Part shown: positions 1 through 7,112 of the stretch, piece after piece
Layout of the letters: each line of letters opens with the position of its first letter
How positions within the stretch are numbered: position 1 is the stretch's first letter
Source: an uncultured Halieaceae bacterium
GTDB taxonomy: Bacteria > Pseudomonadota > Gammaproteobacteria > Pseudomonadales > Halieaceae
Assembly: GCA_938074135.1 (NCBI GenBank)
Contig: CALJFL010000088.1
Location: 1-15,617, forward strand
Direction of reading: 5' to 3'
Length of the DNA stretch: 15,617 nucleotides
The notes under the pieces: model-generated
The model's input: the letters and a program-made list of their open reading frames with translations, nothing else
Database searches by the model: none
Told to the model about the DNA's origin: nothing
Made by a program: the position numbers and the translations under genes

Positions 1-867
1 ATCAAGATCATCATGAATTCCTTCTACGGTGTATTGGGGACGCCGGGCTGCCGGTTCTTCGATGCCCGCCTCGCCAGTTCCATCACCCTGCGCGGGCACG
101 AAATCCTGCAGCGCACCCGTGACCATATTGAGCAGGCTGGCCACCGGGTGATTTATGGCGATACCGACTCGGTATTTGTGTGGATTCAGCGTGCCACCAG
201 CGACGCAGAAGCCCGAACGGCAGGGCGTGAGCTACAGGACATGCTGAACAACTGGTGGACGCAGCAGGTGCGCGAGCAGTTCGGGCTGGACAGTGTGCTG
301 GAACTGGAATTTGAGACGCACTTCAAACGTTTCCTGATGCCGACAGTGCGGGGCTCGGACAAGGGCAGTAAGAAACGTTACGCCGGCGTAGTCGCAGGAC
401 GCGATGGCGATCAGCTGGTGTTCAAGGGCCTGGAAAATGTGCGCACCGACTGGACCCGGCTGGCGCGGGAGTTCCAGGAAGAGCTGTACCGGCGGATCTT
501 TATGGACGAACCCTTCGAAGACTATGTGAAATTAATGACGGCAGAAGTGCTGGCCGGTGAACGCGATGCCGAGCTGGTTTACCGCAAACGCCTGCGCCGT
601 CGATTGGATGACTACGAGCGCAACGTGCCACCTCATGTGCAGGCGGCGCGGCGCTGCGGCGAGCGGGGGCTGCCGGTGCCGTCACGGGGCAGCTGGGTGG
701 AATACGTAATCACCAGTGCCGGCGCCGAGCCAGCGGCGGCACCCTCGGCACAGCTGGATTACCAACACTATGTGGATCGGCAGTTGCTGCCAGTGGCCGA
801 TGGCATTCTCGGCTTCGTCGGTACGTCGTTCAGCGCCCTGACCGACCGCCAGTTCGACCTGTTCTAG
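1..867 (+). CDS. polB: DNA polymerase II (family B), C-terminal part, 5' end outside window
   Basis: The reading frame is open from base 1, so this is the 3' portion of a longer gene: 288 codons here, against roughly 780-790 residues for a full Pol II. Visible family-B palm/finger signatures are the KxxxNSxYG motif (codons 2-10) and the YGDTDS motif C with its catalytic aspartates (codons 52-57). A KKRY element follows near codon 126, then the thumb region. Motif A and the exonuclease domain lie outside the window. The last five residues are QFDLF, matching the QL(S/D)LF beta-clamp-binding consensus; E. coli Pol II also ends in such a motif. Pol II is an SOS-inducible repair and translesion polymerase in E. 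coli; regulation cannot be judged here because the promoter is missing. The TAG stop overlaps the stop of the convergent kinase gene. Identification is secure. Confidence 0.95.
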   Translation: MKIIMNSFYGVLGTPGCRFFDARLASSITLRGHEILQRTRDHIEQAGHRVIYGDTDSVFVWIQRATSDAEARTAGRELQDMLNNWWTQQVREQFGLDSVLELEFETHFKRFLMPTVRGSDKGSKKRYAGVVAGRDGDQLVFKGLENVRTDWTRLAREFQEELYRRIFMDEPFEDYVKLMTAEVLAGERDAELVYRKRLRRRLDDYERNVPPHVQAARRCGERGLPVPSRGSWVEYVITSAGAEPAAAPSAQLDYQHYVDRQLLPVADGILGFVGTSFSALTDRQFDLF

Positions 868-1865
868 TCGCCAAAGAAATCAGCACGCAAGCCCGGGTAG
901 TCTGCCGCCGGCAAGCGCGGCCCGTAATTGGCCACGATCTTGCCCGCTGCCAGGCTGGCGAAGCGGCCGGCCGTCGGGAAGTCTTCACCGCGTGTAATCG
1001 CATACAGGAATGCCCCGGCGAACATGTCACCGGCACCGTTGCTGTCGACCGCCTGCACCCGGTGAGGCGGAATTTCGGCCAGCTCGCTGCCGTCAAAGGT
1101 GATTGCCCCATCGGCACCGCGGGTGATCACAAAACTGTTGGCCACCTGCTTGATGGTCTCGATAGCTTGTTGCAGGTCGTCAGTTTGGGCCCAGCCCAGC
1201 GCCTCGGCTTCGTTGCAGAAAATCAGGTCCAGTCGCTCACCGACAATTTCTTCCATGCCCTCGCGGAAAAATTCGACCATGCCCGGATCGGAGAAGCTCA
1301 GCGCGGTTTTCACGCCAGCAGCCTGCGCAACCTCGCGGGCTTTTACCGCTGCGGCGCGGCCGGTAGGCGATGTCACCAGGTAGCCCTCGATGTACAGGTA
1401 CTCCGAGTCGGCGATGGCGTTGTGGTCGAGTTGCTCCACCGACAGTGTTTCGGAGATGCCGAGGTAGGTGTTCATGCTGCGCTCGGCGTCCGGGGTGATC
1501 AGCACCAGGCATTTGCCCGTGATGCCGTTCTCGCGACCGTTAACCAGGCAGTGATCGACACCGGCGGTTTCCAGGTCGGCGACATAGATGTCTCCGTCGG
1601 CATCGTTGGCAACTTTGCAGGACATAAACGTCGGGCCACCAAACTGGGCGGTGGCGATCATTGAGTTGCCGGCGCTGCCACCGCTGGCGTGGCTGGCTTT
1701 GACCAGGTGATCGTCCAGATGACTCAGCAGTTCTCGCTGGCGCTCCTGGTCGACCAGTGTCATCAGACCCTTGCCCACCGCCATCTTGTCCAGCTCGCGG
1801 TCCTCAACCTTGATCTCGGTATCGACCAGCGCCGCACCGATGCCATACACCTTGTACTTCTTCAT
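864..1865 (-). CDS. PfkB-family kinase, adenosine-kinase-like
   Basis: This 333-residue protein is the usual size for the ribokinase/PfkB superfamily. It shows the N-terminal glycine-rich GGSAGN signature (residues 62-67) and the C-terminal signature DSNGAGDMFAGAFL (274-287), in which D280 is the expected catalytic base next to the anion hole. The overall layout resembles the adenosine kinase / YdjH-like group more than ribokinase or fructokinase. The expected reaction is ATP-dependent phosphorylation of a nucleoside or sugar hydroxyl in the cytoplasm. The exact substrate cannot be read from sequence, so no gene symbol is given. The start is an ATG at 1865 with only a weak purine stretch upstream. 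The gene is alone on its strand, converges on polB, and its TAG stop shares CTAG with the polB stop. Confidence 0.88.
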   Translation of the reverse strand: MKKYKVYGIGAALVDTEIKVEDRELDKMAVGKGLMTLVDQERQRELLSHLDDHLVKASHASGGSAGNSMIATAQFGGPTFMSCKVANDADGDIYVADLETAGVDHCLVNGRENGITGKCLVLITPDAERSMNTYLGISETLSVEQLDHNAIADSEYLYIEGYLVTSPTGRAAAVKAREVAQAAGVKTALSFSDPGMVEFFREGMEEIVGERLDLIFCNEAEALGWAQTDDLQQAIETIKQVANSFVITRGADGAITFDGSELAEIPPHRVQAVDSNGAGDMFAGAFLYAITRGEDFPTAGRFASLAAGKIVANYGPRLPAADYPGLRADFFGD

Positions 1866-2176
1866 TGCTTAATGCCTGTTGGAATTTCAGCGGGCTATTA
1901 TCCGGATACCACAGTTAATTAAAAGCTACTTCGCGCGGGATTACTTGCCCTCTGCCGCCGGCGCACACCTTCAAAGAGGTGTCCGCTAGACACGCCGTTA
2001 ACCCATCCATGGGGGCTCGGGCTCGACATCCATGTCTCGCACGGTCTATCAGACACCTCTTTAAAGGTCTGTGCCTCCACTGCGCCATGTTTTCAGATCT
2101 GCTATGCGCTTTGGTTTGTGGGTAAATGCCTTGGTTGGCACCGAGAGATACAATTTTTGCTGTAAACTCGCAGCCC
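1866..2176. other. 311-bp intergenic region between kinase gene and mrcB
   Basis: This gap holds the upstream region of the minus-strand kinase, a 102-bp inverted-repeat element (1967-2068), and the mrcB leader. A TACAAT hexamer at 2149-2154 could be a -10 box for mrcB, but no acceptable -35 sits 16-18 bases upstream. For the kinase, GATAAT on the minus strand (1902-1897) is a possible -10, also without a good -35. Open frames across the gap are not convincing genes. Confidence 0.6.
1967..2068. repeat. 102-bp element with 25-bp imperfect terminal inverted repeats (MITE-like or long hairpin)
   Basis: The left arm 1967-1991 and the reverse complement of the right arm 2044-2068 agree at 22 of 25 positions, including an uninterrupted 11-mer (AAAGAGGTGTC). 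Each arm can alternatively fold on itself (GTC-CGCTA-GAC at 1981-1991, GTC-TATCA-GAC at 2044-2054). Between the arms lie two 12-bp near-palindromes with the same ATCCAT core: CCCATCCATGGG (2002-2013) and GACATCCATGTC (2025-2036). I see no obvious target-site duplication and no transposase. It could be a mobile miniature element, a dispersed intergenic repeat of marine gammas, or a transcript-end structure. Only one copy is in this window, so repeat status is inferred. Confidence 0.65.
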
Positions 2177-4435
2177 ATGACTCGCACTTCCCGCCCTTTC
2201 CTGAAACTGTTCATCACCCTCGCTGTGATTGGACTAATGGGGCTGATTTATCTCGATGCGCGGATCACGGCGACCTTTATCGACAAGATGTGGGAGTTGC
2301 CGGCCAAGGTGTATGCCCGCCCCCTGGAGCTTTTTGAAGGGGCCAAGCTAAAACCGGATGACCTGGCGTACGAGTTGGAAGTACTGGGTTACCGCAAGGT
2401 GTCCAGCGCGCGCAGCCCGGGGCAGGTGTCGCGGGCCGGCAATCGCTTTGACATTTACACCCGCGGATTCAGTTTTCCCAACGAACGCGAGCCTGCCCAG
2501 GGTATTCGGCTGGCCTTCGAGGGCAATCGCATCGGCTCCCTGACCCGCGGTGGCAAACCGGTCGACCTGATGCGGCTGGACCCGGTGCAGATTGGTGGCA
2601 TTTATCCGCTGCATGGCGAAGACCGCATCCTGGTGCGACTGGCCGATGTGCCGGACACCCTTATCGGTGCTTTGCTGGCGACCGAGGACCAACGTTTTTA
2701 CAGTCACTGGGGTTTTTCGATAACCGGCATTGCTCGTGCTGCGCTGAGTAACGCCCGTTCCGGTCAGGTGGTCGCCGGTGGCAGTACGATCACCCAACAG
2801 CTGGTCAAGAACTATTACCTGACACCGGAACGGACCATCACCCGCAAGCTGACCGAGCTGGTGATGGCGGTATTGCTGGAACTGCATTACAGCAAAGACC
2901 AGATTCTGGAGAGCTACCTGAACGAGATTTATCTCGGTCAGGAGGGCCCCCGCGCCATTCATGGGTTTGCGCTGGCGTCCCGGCATTATTTTGATACGCC
3001 GCTGGAGCAGTTGAGTCTGCACCAACAGGCGCTACTGGTGGGCATGATTAAGGGCCCGTCGCTGTACAACCCGCTGCGTAACCCCGAGCGCGCCCGGGAG
3101 CGGCGCGATCTTGTGCTGGACCTCATGGTGGAACAGGGTGTTATCAGCGAGGAACACGCGATTATTGCCCTGGCCATGCCGCTGGGACTGAATAAAAACC
3201 GGCGGGTGCGCGACACCTTCCCCGCGTACCTGGACCTTGTGCGACGACAGTTGCGTGAGGAATACCGGGAGGAAGACCTCACCACCCAGGGACTCAATAT
3301 CTTTACGCCTTTCGACCCGATTCTGCAGCGTCAGGCCGAGCGCAGTACCACCGCGGTGATGGACCAGATTGATAAAAGTGGAGAGCTGGAGAGTGCCACC
3401 GTGGTGACCCGCTTTGATACCGGCGAGGTGGCGGCGCTGGTCGGCGGTCGGCGGGTGCGCTACGCCGGATTCAATCGCGCGCTTGATGCCAGGCGGCCGG
3501 CGGGCTCACTGCTGAAGCCGGCAATTTACCTGGCGGCACTGGAGCAACCCAAGCGTTACACCCTGGCCACGCCATTGTCAGACCGCAAGGTCTCGGTCGA
3601 GGGCCCTGGCGATCAGCTGTGGGAGCCACGTAACTTTGACCGGCAGGCGCATGGCGACGTCCTATTGCACCAGGCGCTGGCCAAATCCTATAACCTGGCG
3701 ACGGCGCGGCTGGGGCTGGAGCTTGGCCTGGACAACGTGGTCGATATGCTGCGTCGCCTGGGCGTTGACGGACCGATACCCGAGGTGCCGGCGCTGACGC
3801 TGGGGGCCGGGGAGTATTCTCCTATGGCGATGGCGGCCATGTATCAGGCGATCGCCGCCGGCGGATTTCGCATGCCACTGAGGAGTATCCGGGATATTGT
3901 CGATGCTCAGGGTGACTCATTGCAGCGCTACCCGCTGGCCTACGAGCGAACGGTGAGCCTGCAGGCCGTGCACCTGCTGCACTACGCCCTGCGCGAAGTT
4001 GTCCGCGAGGGTACCGGCAAGGGTGTCTATCGCTATCTCGGTCCGCAATTCGAGGTCGCCGGCAAAACCGGCACCACCAACGAGGGCCGCGATTCGTGGT
4101 TTGCAGGGTTCTCCGGCGATTTGCTGGCTGTGAGCTGGGTAGGGCGCGATGACAACGGCGGCACCGGGCTTACTGGCAGCACCGGCGCCCTCAAAGTCTG
4201 GGCTCACTTCATGTCGCGCTCGGCGCAGCGATCCTTTGCCTATCGCATGCCCGACGGAATTGAACTGCACTCGGTGGACGACGACAATGGTTACCTGACG
4301 GGCAAGGGCTGTCCGAATTATCGGCTGCTGCCCTTCATTGCTGGTTCGCAGCCGGCGAACAGGACCAATTGCACCGAGCGAAAATCAACAATCAAGGACT
4401 GGTTCCAGTCGCTGTTTGGCGGAGATAGTGGATGA
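2177..4435 (+). CDS. mrcB: Penicillin-binding protein 1B, bifunctional glycosyltransferase/transpeptidase
   Basis: This class A PBP polymerises lipid II and cross-links peptidoglycan at the inner membrane. From an ATG at 2177 it has 752 residues: a short cytoplasmic end, one membrane anchor (about 8-26), a UB2H-like domain (about 30-125), a GT51 glycosyltransferase domain (about 150-330) and a transpeptidase domain (about 400-690). In GT51, E170 in EDQRFYSHWG is the catalytic glutamate and GQEGPRAIHGF (255-265) is also conserved. Transpeptidase motifs are SLLK (nucleophile S444), SYN (504-506) and KTG (630-632). An ATG at 2126 would add 17 residues; I prefer 2177 because it puts the basic MTRTSRPF stretch right before the anchor, although neither has a good ribosome site. 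The cytoplasmic tail is shorter than in E. coli PBP1b. The stop overlaps the start of the next gene (ATGA). Confidence 0.95.
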   Translation: MTRTSRPFLKLFITLAVIGLMGLIYLDARITATFIDKMWELPAKVYARPLELFEGAKLKPDDLAYELEVLGYRKVSSARSPGQVSRAGNRFDIYTRGFSFPNEREPAQGIRLAFEGNRIGSLTRGGKPVDLMRLDPVQIGGIYPLHGEDRILVRLADVPDTLIGALLATEDQRFYSHWGFSITGIARAALSNARSGQVVAGGSTITQQLVKNYYLTPERTITRKLTELVMAVLLELHYSKDQILESYLNEIYLGQEGPRAIHGFALASRHYFDTPLEQLSLHQQALLVGMIKGPSLYNPLRNPERARERRDLVLDLMVEQGVISEEHAIIALAMPLGLNKNRRVRDTFPAYLDLVRRQLREEYREEDLTTQGLNIFTPFDPILQRQAERSTTAVMDQIDKSGELESATVVTRFDTGEVAALVGGRRVRYAGFNRALDARRPAGSLLKPAIYLAALEQPKRYTLATPLSDRKVSVEGPGDQLWEPRNFDRQAHGDVLLHQALAKSYNLATARLGLELGLDNVVDMLRRLGVDGPIPEVPALTLGAGEYSPMAMAAMYQAIAAGGFRMPLRSIRDIVDAQGDSLQRYPLAYERTVSLQAVHLLHYALREVVREGTGKGVYRYLGPQFEVAGKTGTTNEGRDSWFAGFSGDLLAVSWVGRDDNGGTGLTGSTGALKVWAHFMSRSAQRSFAYRMPDGIELHSVDDDNGYLTGKGCPNYRLLPFIAGSQPANRTNCTERKSTIKDWFQSLFGGDSG

Positions 4436-4878
4436 TTCAGCAGAACACGATACTGCGCGCAATGTTACTGGTCGGCCTGTTAGCGCTGGGAGGCTGTTCT
4501 ATATACAGCATGCCCGGTGACAGCGATCCGGCGCCGGTCGAGCAAAAGCAGCCCGATTACAGTGCGACGCCGGGCAAGCCTCCGGCGACACCTTCACCGC
4601 CAGCTATCATGCCACCGGAACCGAATGACAGTAATGCCTATGGCGGTTTGTTGGCCAAAGCCGGTGAGGCTCGTGATCGGGGTGATTACGAGCAGGCCCT
4701 GGCGCTGTTGGAGCGCGCTCAGCGCATTGATCCGGACAGCGGTGAAATCTATCTGGCGCTGGCCCAGACTTACCAGGCCAAGGGCGATACTGCGCTGGCC
4801 AGTTCCACCGCCGAGCGGGGCTTGTTGTATTGCCAGGGCAGTAGTGAGTGCAATGCCTTGCGGGCCTACATCCGCTGA
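4432..4878 (+). CDS. TPR outer-membrane lipoprotein, LpoP-like PBP1b activator
   Basis: This 148-residue protein starts with a lipoprotein signal: hydrophobic stretch 10-20 and lipobox L19-G20-G21-C22. Serine at +2 predicts sorting to the outer membrane. A proline-rich linker (about 32-65) leads to two tetratricopeptide-like helical hairpins (about 70-103 and 105-138), with cysteines C134 and C140 near the end. Its ATG overlaps the mrcB stop as ATGA, so translation is probably coupled. In Pseudomonas aeruginosa the gene next to ponB/mrcB encodes LpoP, a TPR lipoprotein that activates PBP1b; same order, size and architecture suggest the same role here. That function is inferred from context and family; the lipoprotein and TPR calls are seen directly. 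It is not related in fold to E. coli LpoB. Confidence 0.85.
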   Translation: MIQQNTILRAMLLVGLLALGGCSIYSMPGDSDPAPVEQKQPDYSATPGKPPATPSPPAIMPPEPNDSNAYGGLLAKAGEARDRGDYEQALALLERAQRIDPDSGEIYLALAQTYQAKGDTALASSTAERGLLYCQGSSECNALRAYIR

Positions 4879-4887
4879 CGCGCTCGG

Positions 4888-6363
4888 CTAGCGGTCGCCG
4901 ACGACCACCTCAAACCCCTGCGCCACTGGCTCGAAGGTCAGTAGTTGGTTGATACAGGCCGGCATGTCGCCCGCCGAATGGCTGACGAAGATGACCTGTG
5001 TATCGCTGTGCTCGGCGATGTGATCGATGGCCTGCAGAATCAGGCGGCGGTGGTAGCCGTCCAGGCCCAGGGTGGGTTCGTCCAGCAACAGGATGACCGG
5101 CGCTTTGACCATCGCCCGGGCCAGCAACACCATGCGTTGCAGCCCGAAAGACAGAGCATCGAAACTTTCCCGGCTGTACTGCTCCAGCCCGAGCGCCACC
5201 AGCCAGGCCTGCCCCAGATCACGCTGGGCATCGCCCCAGTGGTCGAACAAGCCGATAGTGTCGAAGAACCCGGAGACCACCACTTCAATCACTTTCATGC
5301 CGCGGGCGAAGTTCAACTGTAGTTGGGTGTCCAGCTGGCCGTACTTTTGCTTGATATCCCAGATACTCTCGCCGCTGCCCCGGCGAATGCCAAACAGCGT
5401 GATGTCCTGCCCGTAGGCCTTGTGGTTGTCGCCGGTGACCAGGCTGAGCAGGGTTGTCTTGCCGCAGCCGTTAGGGCCCGACACGCAGCAGTGTTGGCCA
5501 CGCTCGAACCGCCAGTCCACTTGCTGTAATACCTGCAGGTCGCCGTAGCGCACCGCTACATCGTGCAAGGCCAGCAGCGGCCCGTGATCGGGAATGGTAT
5601 AGCTGCGTGGAGCCGGCGCGGGTAATGTGCCAAGCGCCGGCAGCGGTGGTTCCATCAATGCGCCCGTGGCGGGATTTGCCACGACCTCTGCCCGCGGGCC
5701 GTTGGCAAGCACACTGCCCTGATCGAGCAGTAGCACGTGGCTGCAGCCCATGGGCACATCACGCAGTTGCCGGCAAAGCAGCAGCAGCGGTGTATTACCG
5801 GCCAGCAGTTCGTCGATCACTGCCTGCATTTCCTGCTGGCTGCGCTGGTCGAGACCATCCAGCGGGCTGTCCAGGATTAGCAGCCCCGGTTCAGACAGCA
5901 TAGCCTTGATCAGCAGCGTTTTGCGCATCTCACCGGTGGAGATAAAGCGCAGGCCCCGATCCAGAATATGGCCAATGGCCAGCCGCCTTACCCACTCGTC
6001 AAAACGCTTGTCAGGCTCACGCTCACCCAGGATCGCCCGTGCCACGGTGGTGCCAGTGTCACTTGCGTCGGCGCGAAACTCCGAGTCGTCGAGTTTTTTG
6101 TCGCGATCACACAGGGCCTTGGCCTGCTCAAAACAGACGTAGGCCACGCCGCGCTCATCCAGTCGTGGCGAGCGGACGATGTCGCCGGAGGCGTGGTTGG
6201 CCTGCCCACTGATGATCCGGGCAAGGCTGGTCTTGCCGGCACCGTTGGGGCCGAGGCAGGCCCAGTGCTGCCCCTCCTCCAGGGTCCAGTCGACATCTTT
6301 CAGGGCGGGCAGGGCGCGGTAGACCAGGTTTACGGCGTGAAGGCGCAGCAGCGGAGCAGTCAA
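4888..6363 (-). CDS. modF: ModF-type tandem ABC ATPase
   Basis: At 491 residues with two fused ABC ATPase domains and no membrane segment, it matches E. coli ModF (about 490 residues), including the distinctive TLFGIRRGSGESIWDIK stretch after the second Walker A. Domain 1 has Walker A GPNGAGKT (38-45), signature STGE (142-145) and Walker B LLILDSP, where the catalytic Glu is replaced by S166. Domain 2 has Walker A GPNGCGKT (296-303), signature LSFGL (404-408) and intact Walker B LLLDEP with E429 and switch H462. ModF is linked by name to molybdate uptake, but its role is poorly defined, and no modABC genes are nearby. The only usable start at this end is a TTG at 6363; the next in-frame ATG lies deep inside domain 1. 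It converges on the LpoP-like gene with a 9-bp gap and diverges from the Nudix gene. Confidence 0.88.
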   Translation of the reverse strand: MTAPLLRLHAVNLVYRALPALKDVDWTLEEGQHWACLGPNGAGKTSLARIISGQANHASGDIVRSPRLDERGVAYVCFEQAKALCDRDKKLDDSEFRADASDTGTTVARAILGEREPDKRFDEWVRRLAIGHILDRGLRFISTGEMRKTLLIKAMLSEPGLLILDSPLDGLDQRSQQEMQAVIDELLAGNTPLLLLCRQLRDVPMGCSHVLLLDQGSVLANGPRAEVVANPATGALMEPPLPALGTLPAPAPRSYTIPDHGPLLALHDVAVRYGDLQVLQQVDWRFERGQHCCVSGPNGCGKTTLLSLVTGDNHKAYGQDITLFGIRRGSGESIWDIKQKYGQLDTQLQLNFARGMKVIEVVVSGFFDTIGLFDHWGDAQRDLGQAWLVALGLEQYSRESFDALSFGLQRMVLLARAMVKAPVILLLDEPTLGLDGYHRRLILQAIDHIAEHSDTQVIFVSHSAGDMPACINQLLTFEPVAQGFEVVVGDR

Positions 6364-6494
6364 TTCTAGGTCCCGTGGTGTGGCGGCAGCCGCGGAGTTT
6401 ACCCTTTAGTGGCGGGCTTATTCAAAGCGCTGGTTGCGCTGGTTCCGGTCAGCTGGCTTAATTCGGGGTTCCCAATGCTTCCGGATCCACTCGC
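6364..6494. other. Divergent intergenic region between modF and Nudix gene
   Basis: These 131 bp must hold start signals for two divergent genes. For the Nudix gene the best pair I see is TTGCGC (6434-6439) and CTTAAT (6457-6462) with a 17-bp spacer, both poor matches. No clear promoter is visible for modF. Neither flanking gene has a strong ribosome binding site, and both appear to start with TTG. Confidence 0.35.
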
Positions 6495-7112
6495 TTGTCA
6501 GTTCCGCTTTTACAACTTATCGAAACACGTCTGGCCGATCACAAGCACCGTCGCAAGTGGTTGCGCCGCTACACCAAACGTTCCGCAGTTGCGCTGATCC
6601 TGCAGATTCGTGAGGGTGAACTGAATGTGCTGATGATCAAGCGGGCCGAACGTAAAGGCGACCCGTGGTCCGGCCACATGGCGTTCCCCGGCGGTCGCAT
6701 GGATCCCGGCGATGATCATGGCTACGCCGTGGCGGTGCGCGAGACGGAAGAGGAGGTTGGGCTGACGCTGGGCGACGAAGATCCCTGCATAGGCCGGCTA
6801 TCCGACATCCGGGCTGCGCCGCGACGACTACCTTTTGGTATGACCGTCAGTGTTTTTGTTTTCCGGCTTGATCGGGAGTTCGTCTTCACGCCCAACTACG
6901 AGGTAGCCGAAACGGTCTGGGTACCGCTGGAATTCCTGCTCGATACCGACAACCGCGAGACCATGGTTTGGGAGCGGGGCAATATCAAGATCCCGATGCC
7001 CTGCTATTGGTATGAGGGCCGCCGTATATGGGGGCTTTCGCTGATGATGCTCGATGAATTGATGGACCTGGTTGAAGGGACTAACCCCGCGCGCAAGATC
7101 TGGCGTCGCTAG
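6495..7112 (+). CDS. Nudix hydrolase, CoA-pyrophosphatase (NudL)-like
   Basis: This 205-residue protein carries a Nudix box at about 66-90: GGRMD, then RETEEEVGL. The spacing from GG to RE equals that in NudL, and the preceding LNVLMIKRAERKG...GHMAFPGG stretch resembles the extra N-terminal motif of the CoA-pyrophosphatase subgroup. The glutamates E83, E85, E86 and E87 would bind the divalent metal. The canonical first glutamate of the textbook Nudix box is not present, as I recall is also the case in NudL. The likely reaction is hydrolysis of CoA or a related nucleoside diphosphate derivative in the cytoplasm; the substrate is inferred. The frame is open only from 6462 and contains no ATG or GTG before the conserved domain, so TTG at 6495 is the best start. 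Its TAG stop overlaps the stop of the convergent gene in CTAG. Confidence 0.85.
   Translation: MSVPLLQLIETRLADHKHRRKWLRRYTKRSAVALILQIREGELNVLMIKRAERKGDPWSGHMAFPGGRMDPGDDHGYAVAVRETEEEVGLTLGDEDPCIGRLSDIRAAPRRLPFGMTVSVFVFRLDREFVFTPNYEVAETVWVPLEFLLDTDNRETMVWERGNIKIPMPCYWYEGRRIWGLSLMMLDELMDLVEGTNPARKIWRR

Noticed and set aside
1062..1664. 200-codon plus-strand frame opposite the PfkB kinase gene
   Set aside because: It is a shadow of a gene with clear family motifs on the other strand and has no recognisable domain.
2126..2176. Earlier mrcB start at 2126
   Set aside because: It would add 17 residues before a short basic end that already precedes the membrane anchor. No ribosome site supports it, though it cannot be fully excluded.
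1915..2217. 100-codon minus-strand frame across the kinase-mrcB gap
   Set aside because: Most of it is the inverted-repeat element, the translation is rich in Arg/Cys without any family pattern, and its start lies inside mrcB. Likely spurious.
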